Shown piece after piece: positions 50,401 to 57,297 of a stretch of DNA of 64,000 bases. The position numbers and the translations under genes were made by a program. Each line of letters opens with the position of its first letter. Position 1 is the first letter of the stretch. The DNA comes from DAIPKP01 sp964539095 (GTDB lineage Bacteria; Synergistota; Synergistia; Synergistales; Aminiphilaceae): the NCBI GenBank assembly GCA_964539095.1, contig CAZIFL010000003.1:123054-187053 (forward strand). Reading direction: 5' to 3'. The notes beneath the pieces were generated by a model, which did no database searches, had not been told where the DNA came from, and saw nothing but the letters and a program-made list of their open reading frames with translations.

Positions 50401-50889
50401 TTGGAAAACTGGTATGTAGCATTGGCTGTGCTCGGAGGAGCATATCTGGGACATATCTCTCCCATCCCCGCAGGGGGGCTTGTGGGAGGGATTATCGGAG
50501 GCCTGCTCCTTAAGGGAGGGCTTGGCATGGGGGTGAGTAAGGTGGCGCTGCTCTCCTTTATCTCCCAGGTTTTGGTAGCTTTTGTCATCGTGGCTCGGTC
50601 GGATTTGAGCTGTCTCAAGGATCTGCCTCGTCTTGTTCCGGTGGCGGTGATCTACTCTCTCTGCCTTCTGGGGGTGAGCATCGGTTTTTCCGTGATTATC
50701 GGTAAATTTTTTGCCATCGATCCCATTACGGCCCTTTTTTCCACGCCTCCCGGAGGTCTTTCCGGATTGGGACTCGCCGCCACCGAGGTGGGGGCCAACG
50801 CTCCTGTGGCGATGCTCTTTCATCTTACCCGGATTATTCTTGTGATGACGCTGGTTCCCTTTATAGCCAAGTGGTGGGTGGGACAATAG
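50401..50889 (+). CDS. Half-size AbrB-type membrane protein
   Basis: A 162-residue membrane protein with TTG 50401 as start (GAAAGGGG at 50386-50393). About five helices are present, with the signature PPGGLSGLGLAATEVGANAP near residue 115, typical of the AbrB-duplication family (PF05145). Usual members are about twice as long and contain two such modules; here there is only one. The substrate is unknown and it may dimerise. It follows the fumarase genes by 86 bases. Confidence 0.7.
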   Translation: MENWYVALAVLGGAYLGHISPIPAGGLVGGIIGGLLLKGGLGMGVSKVALLSFISQVLVAFVIVARSDLSCLKDLPRLVPVAVIYSLCLLGVSIGFSVIIGKFFAIDPITALFSTPPGGLSGLGLAATEVGANAPVAMLFHLTRIILVMTLVPFIAKWWVGQ

Positions 50890-50944
50890 CTCTCCCCAAA
50901 AAACAGGAATTCGGGGGTATAATTATCTTCAGGAGGTGAGGACG

Positions 50945-51238
50945 ATGAAGGCAAAAATAGGAAGTTTCTTCCGAGAGGTGTGGGTTTGGATATACGGCAT
51001 TTTTTTCGGCACCTTTCTCGATAAATCCGTAGGGATCATTCGAAAAGAGGCTTTTGATATGAACGACAACGTGATGCTTCTTCTCTACGGCGATTTGCTG
51101 GGCATCCCCAATCCGATTTCGTACTACAGCCTGGAGCTTCTCCCCTATCTTGCAGAGGAGCTTGAGCCCTGGCAGCGTCGGATACTGCACCGTAAGTACA
51201 TTGTGGAAGAAAAGGCGGCTCAGTATGATTTCTGCTAA
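50945..51238 (+). CDS. Small protein upstream of an ArsA-like ATPase
   Basis: A 97-residue protein. ATG 50945 follows AGGAGGTGA by six bases. An amphipathic or short membrane stretch (EVWVWIYGIFFGTFLDK) is followed by a helical region (LLLYGDLLGIPNPISYYSLELL given here as LLLYGDLLGIPNPISYY) and a charged end. I do not recognise the family. The end overlaps the start of the ArsA-like gene by 14 bases, so the two are translationally coupled and probably act together. Confidence 0.65.
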   Translation: MKAKIGSFFREVWVWIYGIFFGTFLDKSVGIIRKEAFDMNDNVMLLLYGDLLGIPNPISYYSLELLPYLAEELEPWQRRILHRKYIVEEKAAQYDFC

Positions 51239-52217
51239 CGCCGTAGCGTCTTCCGGAACGAAAGAAGGTATCAAACGGTTTCTCTTCTTTGGAGGCAAGG
51301 GGGGGACCGGCAAAACCTCCTGTGCTGCCGCGGTGGCTCTCGTTCTTGCTCGGAAGGGAAAGAGGGTGCTGGTGGTCTCTACGGACCCTGCTCACTCCCT
51401 GGCAGATGCTTTTGCCCTCTCCATAGGGGATAGCATCGTCTCGCTGGAGCCCAATCTCTGGGCCCTTGAGGTGGATCCTGAAAAGGAGTCCCGGGCCTAC
51501 ATGGAGGGGATCAAAGAAAAGCTTCTCCACGTGGTAAGTCCGGTGATTGTGGAAGACATTCAGCGACAGATTGAGATCGCTTACGCATCTCCCGGAGCGG
51601 AGGAGGCGGCGGTGTTCGATAAGTTCGTGGAGCTTATGGAGGATGTGGGCTCACGGTACGATGTGCTGATCTTCGATACAGCCCCTACGGGGCACACACT
51701 GCGGCTCCTCAGCCTTCCGGAGATGCTCGGCACCTGGATTGAGCATCTTATGGAAAAGCGCGCAAAAGCCATGGAACTCATGAGCATGGCGGCACGGTAT
51801 GAGAAGCGGCTTCAGGAGAAAGTGGCATCCGATCCTATTATCGAGGTGCTTCAGAAAAGGCAGAAGAAGTTTGCCTTCGCCCGGAATATTCTTACAGATT
51901 CCGAGCAGACAATTTTTTATTTTGTGTTAAACCCTGAAAAGCTCCCCCTTTACGAAACTGAAAGGGCGGTGCGGATCCTCGAAAAGTATGGGATCCCCGT
52001 AGGGAAGGTTATCGTGAACCGGGTGGTCCCCGAAGGGTGCGGTGCTTTCTGGGAGAGCCGCCGTAAGGTTCAGGAGCAGTGGCTCTTGGAGATCGAACGC
52101 CGTTTTGCCTCCCGGGGGGTGCTTACTGTCCCTCTCCTTGAGACGGATGTCACCGGGGTGGAGCAGTTGGAACTCATCGCTGAGAGCCTCTTTCCCGGGG
52201 TGTTTGAATCCTGCTGA
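51225..52217 (+). CDS. ArsA/Get3-like ATPase
   Basis: A 330-residue single-module protein starting at ATG 51225. The deviant Walker A is FGGKGGTGKTSCAAAVA. The switch and adenine regions show STDPAHSLADAF and the signature FDTAPTGHTLRLLSLPEML. No arsenite-binding Cys cluster and no ars genes are seen. Bacterial ArsA homologues without ars genes are poorly known; Get3 relatives target tail-anchored proteins in eukaryotes. The upstream small membrane-binding protein supports a membrane role, but this is inference. Confidence 0.88.
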   Translation: MISANAVASSGTKEGIKRFLFFGGKGGTGKTSCAAAVALVLARKGKRVLVVSTDPAHSLADAFALSIGDSIVSLEPNLWALEVDPEKESRAYMEGIKEKLLHVVSPVIVEDIQRQIEIAYASPGAEEAAVFDKFVELMEDVGSRYDVLIFDTAPTGHTLRLLSLPEMLGTWIEHLMEKRAKAMELMSMAARYEKRLQEKVASDPIIEVLQKRQKKFAFARNILTDSEQTIFYFVLNPEKLPLYETERAVRILEKYGIPVGKVIVNRVVPEGCGAFWESRRKVQEQWLLEIERRFASRGVLTVPLLETDVTGVEQLELIAESLFPGVFESC

Positions 52218-52225
52218 TATTCAGA

Positions 52226-52271
52226 GAAAAAAAGCTCTCCCGGGGGTGTTGCAAGAGACCCCTCGGGAGAG
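52226..52271 (-). terminator. Terminator of the universal stress protein gene
   Basis: On the minus strand a 13-14 bp stem with one bulge (arms 52271-52258 and 52247-52235) is followed by a run of Us (from 52233 down). It may also slow plus-strand transcripts. Confidence 0.8.
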
Positions 52272-52286
52272 AAGAAGGGGATTTCT

Positions 52287-53087
52287 TCAGGAGGGGACGA
52301 TCAGTACCGGACAGGTTGCTATCGTAAGCAAGTGCTCCGCAGTACTGCCGAGAAGCAGTTCCCAGAGTTCGCCGTGCTGGGAAATTCCCAGAACGAGAAG
52401 TGACGGATTCTCTTCCCTAAGGGTCTTCTCCAGCTCCTCCTGAGGGTGCCCGCTCAAGAGTTCTGCAGAGACGTCGGTAAAACTGTTTTCAATGGCGTTG
52501 GCTAAAGTGCCGAGGGCTTCGCTTGCTGCGTGTACCAGAGCATCCGCATTTTGGTACTCCTCCAGGGAGACAACGTGGGTGAGAAGAACCGTCGATGGCG
52601 TGGTTCTCATGAGTTCCCGGTAGGCTTTCATCATGGCGTGGACCCTATCCGAAACCAGGTCTGTGGCGATAAGTACCTTCTCTCCGAGAGGTCGTTCAGG
52701 GAGTTCCTCCGGAACTTCGGATCGTACTAAAAGCTGGGGGAGAGCTACGTGGCGTATCAGATCCAGTACGTCGTCTTCCGGATGCAGTACAAGCACAGAG
52801 AGAGAGCACTCTTCGCTGTGAGCTGTCTCTGCGATGGTCTCCGTCTCTTCTCCCGCAAGGGTGATGGTGTTGTGCGGATGTCCGAGTTTTTCTAGCTCCT
52901 CCTGGAAGAGCAGCATCTGGTTTTCCGCTTCCTGTACCAGCAGGGGGGTGTTCAGCCCCGCCACGGTATTCACCACATGGAGCACCGTAATGTGGGAGTC
53001 TTTCTTCGCCACATGCCGGGTAACCCAGCGGAGCCCCTCTTGAGAGAGAGGAGAAAGATCTGTGGGGTAAAGTATTTTGCGTAGCAT
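52287..53087 (-). CDS. Tandem universal stress protein (UspA type)
   Basis: A 266-residue protein with two Usp folds. The first (1-125) begins KILYPTDLSPLSQEGLRW but lacks a clear ATP loop. The second (about 140-266) begins KVLIATDLVSDRV and ends with the ATP-binding pattern GISQHGELWELLLGSTAEH (G-x2-G-x9-G-S/T). The unequal halves suggest a pseudo-dimer with one nucleotide site. It is probably cytosolic and stress-induced; the target is unknown. The gene is divergent from lpxL. Confidence 0.88.
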   Translation of the reverse strand: MLRKILYPTDLSPLSQEGLRWVTRHVAKKDSHITVLHVVNTVAGLNTPLLVQEAENQMLLFQEELEKLGHPHNTITLAGEETETIAETAHSEECSLSVLVLHPEDDVLDLIRHVALPQLLVRSEVPEELPERPLGEKVLIATDLVSDRVHAMMKAYRELMRTTPSTVLLTHVVSLEEYQNADALVHAASEALGTLANAIENSFTDVSAELLSGHPQEELEKTLREENPSLLVLGISQHGELWELLLGSTAEHLLTIATCPVLIVPS

Positions 53088-53100
53088 GAGAATCCCTCCT

Positions 53101-53130
53101 TTGTGTAGAAAATGTTTTTTAGAGTATAAT
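53101..53130 (+). promoter_or_regulatory. Promoter upstream of the acyltransferase gene
   Basis: TTGTGT (53101-53106), 18 bases, TATAAT (53125-53130). The start codon at 53178 lies 48 bases downstream. Confidence 0.5.
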
Positions 53131-53177
53131 TCTTATGGTAACGAGGTCAAGAGGATTATGAATCTGGAGGGGAGAGC

Positions 53178-54053
53178 GTGAAGAATCCAAAATACTGGTT
53201 GTTTTTACGGTTTTTTCAAAAAATTGTCCTTCTGCTCCCCCGTTCCTGGGCGGTAGTTCTGGGAGGGTGGTTGGGTTTGCTGCTCTGGGCAGTGGATCGA
53301 TCCCATGTGGATGCCGCAGAGTCAAGATGTGTGCGCGTTCTCGGTGTTGGGGTTACTCTTGCCAGGGGAATCGTTCGCCGATCCTACAGAAATCTCGGGA
53401 GGGGGGCTGCAGAATTTCTACGGTTCCCCGTGATGAAAGGCTCCTTTAATACCTATGTTCAGGTTCATGGAGAGTCGCATCTCAAGGAGGTCCTCCAGGA
53501 TGGCAGGGGGGCGGTGCTCCTCACTGCGCACTTCGGCAACTGGGAGCTTTCGGGGGCGTGTCTCGCCGAGATGGGATACCCCATAAATGCAATTGGGGCG
53601 AGCCAGAGGCATGATGTAATAACCGAACTCATCGCCTCTCTTCGGGAAAGTGTGGGGATCCGCCTTCTGGGAAAAGGTTTTGATCTTCGGCGCTCTGTGG
53701 AATGCCTCAAGAGGGGGGAGTTTCTCGGGGTGCTCCTTGATCAGGATCCCCGGGATCAGGGGATCGTGGTCCCTTTCCTGGGCGTTCCTGCGAGCACCCC
53801 TCCGGGGCCTGTCAAAATGGTCTATAAGCGAGATGCTCGGATGGTGCCTCTGTTCATCGTGCGTCGCCACGGAGGCCCGTATCACGACCTCTATATCCTC
53901 CCCCCCCTGGAAGGAAAAGAGGGCAAGCCCTTCGGAGAAGATCTGGAGGAATCCCTTAGGCAGTGCAACGATGTTTTAAGTTCCTGGATAGAGCGTTATC
54001 CGGATCACTGGATGTGGCTCTACCATCGGTGGGCCTCCACCTCGAAGGACTGA
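53178..54053 (+). CDS. LpxL/HtrB-type lipid A or lysophospholipid acyltransferase
   Basis: A 291-residue protein with GTG 53178 and GGAGGGG just upstream. An N-terminal membrane helix (LLPRSWAVVLGGWLGLLLW) anchors it. The catalytic HxxxxE motif is HFGNWE near residue 119, followed by the GxxxDQ-type LLDQDPRDQGI and end motif HWMWLYHRW. It uses acyl-ACP or acyl-CoA to acylate a lipid A precursor, supporting a diderm envelope with LPS. The exact acceptor is not certain. Confidence 0.9.
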   Translation: MKNPKYWLFLRFFQKIVLLLPRSWAVVLGGWLGLLLWAVDRSHVDAAESRCVRVLGVGVTLARGIVRRSYRNLGRGAAEFLRFPVMKGSFNTYVQVHGESHLKEVLQDGRGAVLLTAHFGNWELSGACLAEMGYPINAIGASQRHDVITELIASLRESVGIRLLGKGFDLRRSVECLKRGEFLGVLLDQDPRDQGIVVPFLGVPASTPPGPVKMVYKRDARMVPLFIVRRHGGPYHDLYILPPLEGKEGKPFGEDLEESLRQCNDVLSSWIERYPDHWMWLYHRWASTSKD

Positions 54054-54056
54054 GAC

Positions 54057-54515
54057 ATGGAAGTCGACGGTTGCCTCCTCGGTATTGATCCAGGACGGTA
54101 TAAGTTCGGATGGGCCTTCGGAACCCGCGAGGAGGGGCTCCTCTGTAGCGGCATCGGAGAAGCCGCCGCCTTTACCCTTTGGCTTGGCCGGGTTCTTGGA
54201 GAAAAAGAGTACTCCTTTCTCCAAGAGACTCTGGAGGAGGGGGATCCGAAGCATGAGGCTCTTTTGCGAAAAAAACGGATCTTTTTAGGGAGCGGTACCG
54301 GAAGCCCTGACTTTGTGAGAGTTTTCGAGCGGCTGGCATGCCCCTTTACCCAAGGGGAAGAATCCTTCACCACTCTCGAAGCGAGGAAGCTCTATTGGGA
54401 ACGTCATCCTCCCCGGGGGGTATGGCGCCTTCTCCCGAGGGGGTTGTTTCTTCCTCCAAGGCCTGTGGATGATCTGGCGGCATGGTGTATTGTCAAAAAA
54501 TCTCTCGGTTTTTGA
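54057..54515 (+). CDS. RuvX/YqgF-like RNase H-fold protein
   Basis: A 152-residue protein three bases after the acyltransferase. It begins LLGIDPGRYKFGWAFGT, close to the GIDxGxxRxGxA start of RuvX/YqgF, with the first acidic residue. The end has PVDDLAAWCIV, which could supply the last acidic residue. The middle (GSGTGSPDF, SFTTLEARKLYWERH) is divergent from the canonical enzyme. It may be a second, specialised YqgF paralogue rather than the 16S rRNA maturation enzyme. Nuclease activity is uncertain. Confidence 0.6.
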   Translation: MEVDGCLLGIDPGRYKFGWAFGTREEGLLCSGIGEAAAFTLWLGRVLGEKEYSFLQETLEEGDPKHEALLRKKRIFLGSGTGSPDFVRVFERLACPFTQGEESFTTLEARKLYWERHPPRGVWRLLPRGLFLPPRPVDDLAAWCIVKKSLGF

Positions 54516-54615
54516 AAAGACGTTTTCAGAAGGTGCCCCAGCGTGATATCATGTGGGGATCGAATTTGCAAGATTCTAAAAGGCTGTACGGAGAGAGAAG
54601 GGAGGAGTAAAAAAC

Positions 54616-55101
54616 ATGACACCGGAATTGCTGTCGAAATTCTTGAACGCTAACGGAGCATCCCTGATCTCTGTGAGTCAGAGCCTTGGGGTGGTCGCTA
54701 AAATACAAAAAGCTCGTATCGCCAGAGGGGTGGATGCCCCCGGAAGCTGTGTGGCTGCCCTTGTCGGAATCGTGGGTGGCGGGATGCATGGCACCTCCTG
54801 TATTATGGCGGATAAAGATGCTTTCGCGGCCTATGTGGGGGCCATGGGGGGCGGTATGATCGCTGCGAACCTGGAGGATTCCGTCGCCCTGAGTGTGGTT
54901 GGGGAGCTGGCAAATATGGTGAATGGCCAGACTCTGATTAAAATGAACGTGGATGGGGTGGATCTTACCCCTCCGCAGCTTATTACGGGAGAGAATATTC
55001 GGGCGGTGCCAATGGAGCGGAAGAATACGAGGACCATGACGATCCCCTTTGCCTTGGACGGAGGCGGCGTGGTCTACCTTGTGATCTCCGCAGAAGTTTA
55101 G
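54616..55101 (+). CDS. cheX: CheX-like chemotaxis phosphatase
   Basis: A 161-residue protein from ATG 54616. It has the CheC/CheX/FliY pattern DSVALSVVGELANMVNGQTL with the catalytic E-x2-N (ELAN), preceded by a Gly-rich segment (VGAMGGGMIAANLED). Such proteins dephosphorylate CheY-P in flagellar chemotaxis. Together with the two MCP genes of the window it supports functional chemotaxis. Upstream lies TGATATCAT (about 54544-54552), a plausible extended -10. The next gene is 14 bases downstream. Confidence 0.82.
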   Translation: MTPELLSKFLNANGASLISVSQSLGVVAKIQKARIARGVDAPGSCVAALVGIVGGGMHGTSCIMADKDAFAAYVGAMGGGMIAANLEDSVALSVVGELANMVNGQTLIKMNVDGVDLTPPQLITGENIRAVPMERKNTRTMTIPFALDGGGVVYLVISAEV

Positions 55102-55115
55102 GAGGGGAACCGAGG

Positions 55116-56255
55116 GTGAGCCGGGACTATCTCCAGGGGGATGCTTCCTTGAACGCTCTTTTTTCCTATATTTTTGGGCTGAAAGAGAAGGAACTTGATC
55201 TGCTCATGCAAAAATATGAGGAGCAGGGAGGAGAGGGGGAGCCCGAGTCACTCTACTCATTTCTCTCCCTTCACGGAAAGGCCTATGTCGTTTTGTGGTG
55301 CGTCCTTGCGGTGGTGGAGGATATCAGCCTGGTAACGGGAGCAGTTGTGGGGCCCGATAAGACCGTGGTATGGCATGGGGTGGGGCTCTGTTTCTGTAGA
55401 AGAGATAATGCGGCTCTCAAAAACTGGGAGAGAGTTCTTGAGATGGCGGCGGGAGAGTTCTCCGAGGCTCCTCCGAACATCAGCGAGAGCGATTACTGGT
55501 CTGCGAGCCACCTTGCCCGGCAGTGCAAAGATGCCTGGCAGGGGAGTATCCCCCACCTCTTTGCGGAGGCAGAGTCCTTTTACGGCAGAAGTTTCAAGGA
55601 AAAAAGCGCCCTCCTTGAGGAGCCTCGCCTCACCTCCCAAATAGGGGAGTGGCTTGGAAAGTGGCTTCGGGAGATGATTGGCAAAAACCTTCCTCTTCGG
55701 GCTTTTCGGCTTGCACCGGTCTCTCTGCCAGAACTCCGGGAGCTTGCGGTACGTCTCTACCCCCTTCAAGGCGCACTGGACAGCTATGTGGGCAATGCTC
55801 TTAATCCGGGCCGAAGAAGCGTCTCCTCCCCGGAGAGCCCTTCGAGTAAGGGAAACCAACCTCGCGATGAAGCCTCTCCAGAGGAAGTCTTGCTGCTCCC
55901 CCGGGAGGAGATTTTCCCGGGGGAGCTTGTGGTGGATCCTGTAGAGGGAATTCCCCTTGCGGAACTCCGGCCGGGCAATAGAGTGGTTCTTAAGGACCCG
56001 GAAGAGGGCGAGGTCGCCGGAGAGGTCTATGTGGTGCGGCAGCTTAAGAGCAAGGAGTATGAAATCCACGGGAAAAACCGGGAAACAGGAACCTTTTTCC
56101 GTTATCTTGCTTCGGGGGATGTCAAGATCCGTCTCTCTCCGGATATGCGCGAAGAGGAATCGCCTCCCTGGTGGCGAGGAAACTGGAAGCTTCTGCTTCT
56201 CTTTTTCGGGGCGGTGCTCCTCTTTTTCTTTCTCCTTCTTCAGGGGCTACCCTGA
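55116..56255 (+). CDS. Uncharacterised protein with a C-terminal membrane anchor
   Basis: A 379-residue protein with GGAGGGG (55102-55108) before GTG 55116. I do not recognise the N-terminal helical domain (about 1-230). A Pro/Ser linker (about 235-260) leads to a small strand-rich domain with LVVDPVEGIPLAELRPGNRVVL and VYVVRQLKSKEYEIHG. One membrane helix (about 352-374) closes the protein, which would make it tail-anchored with the main part in the cytoplasm. It probably shares a transcript with cheX. Confidence 0.6.
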   Translation: MSRDYLQGDASLNALFSYIFGLKEKELDLLMQKYEEQGGEGEPESLYSFLSLHGKAYVVLWCVLAVVEDISLVTGAVVGPDKTVVWHGVGLCFCRRDNAALKNWERVLEMAAGEFSEAPPNISESDYWSASHLARQCKDAWQGSIPHLFAEAESFYGRSFKEKSALLEEPRLTSQIGEWLGKWLREMIGKNLPLRAFRLAPVSLPELRELAVRLYPLQGALDSYVGNALNPGRRSVSSPESPSSKGNQPRDEASPEEVLLLPREEIFPGELVVDPVEGIPLAELRPGNRVVLKDPEEGEVAGEVYVVRQLKSKEYEIHGKNRETGTFFRYLASGDVKIRLSPDMREEESPPWWRGNWKLLLLFFGAVLLFFFLLLQGLP

Positions 56256-56366
56256 GGTTTTTCCATCACCACAGAGGGGATGCGCAGGAAAACGGACGGG
56301 AGCAGACGAGAGCAGTTGCGGAGAGGAAGAACTCTTCGTGTCCAGCTGCTCTTGTTTTTTTGTTTT

Positions 56367-57095
56367 TCACGCCATCTGGTGGCCCCCATTGATATCCAAA
56401 ACTTTCCCGTTGCTACATTCATGCTCCAGAAGAAAGAGGATGCCTCGGGCGATCTCCTCGGGGGTGGCAATGCGTCCGCTGGGGGAGAGTTCTGTGGGGC
56501 GTCGTTTTTCCTCCTCTGAAGACATCTGGGTCACCGCCGGGCCAGGGTCTGCCGCATTCACTCTGATGCCATGGGGATGGAGTTCGCGAGCGAGGTGGAG
56601 GGTAAAGCCGAGGAGGCCCGCTTTGCTTGCGGCATAGTGCACTCCCATGGTCCCTCCGTTTCCCCCCGTAATGCTGCTTACGTTGACTATGGCTGCCCCT
56701 GGGCGCCCCGCCATATAGGGGAGGATGCACTTGGTTACCAGGTAGGGGGCGGTAAGATTCGTCTCCAGAACCTGTTGCCACTCCTCCAGGTCGATATCCA
56801 GAATAAGGGTGTTATCCCCCACAATTCCGACATTGTTTACGAGATAATCATACCCTCCGAAGAGAGCGGCTCCGGAGACGATGGATGCGGCGATCTGTTC
56901 GTAGTTTCGCAGGTCTGTTTGGAACCCCTTTATAAGCATCTCCCCCCGGGAGAGGTCTTTCTCCAGCCGAACGGCTTCCTCCTCGTTGCGCTGGTAGGTG
57001 AACGCAACGTTGATGCCGCGGGCTACGAGGCTCCGTACCAGGGCTTCCCCGACAGCTCCGGTTCCCTCTGTAACAAACGCGCTTCTTCCTCTCAT
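56367..57095 (-). CDS. Short-chain dehydrogenase/reductase (FabG-like)
   Basis: A 242-residue protein. ATG 57095 has AAGGAGG eight bases upstream; TTG 57101 is less likely. The dinucleotide loop reads VTEGTGAVGEAL instead of the usual TGGxxGIG, with Glu at an early position. It continues with NNVGIVGD, the catalytic Ser in VNVSSITGG, and YxxxK as HYAASKAGLLG. It probably reduces a 3-oxoacyl or similar carbonyl group with NAD(P)H. Whether it is the fatty acid synthesis FabG cannot be told; no fab genes are adjacent. Confidence 0.88.
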   Translation of the reverse strand: MRGRSAFVTEGTGAVGEALVRSLVARGINVAFTYQRNEEEAVRLEKDLSRGEMLIKGFQTDLRNYEQIAASIVSGAALFGGYDYLVNNVGIVGDNTLILDIDLEEWQQVLETNLTAPYLVTKCILPYMAGRPGAAIVNVSSITGGNGGTMGVHYAASKAGLLGFTLHLARELHPHGIRVNAADPGPAVTQMSSEEEKRRPTELSPSGRIATPEEIARGILFLLEHECSNGKVLDINGGHQMA

Positions 57096-57297
57096 TCGCA
57101 AATCCTCCTTACAGAGATTTTTTTCGTATAAAGGGGAACATCTCCCGCTTCAAGAATAACCCCTGAAAAAGGAAAAAACAACATGAGGAAAAGAAGAAAA
57201 TGACAAAAGGGGAAAAAAACAGTATATTCAACGGATATTTCTCCTCGAATCCGAGAGAAGGAGAGAAGGAATTTCTAGCAAGAAGGAGGAGGCTGTT

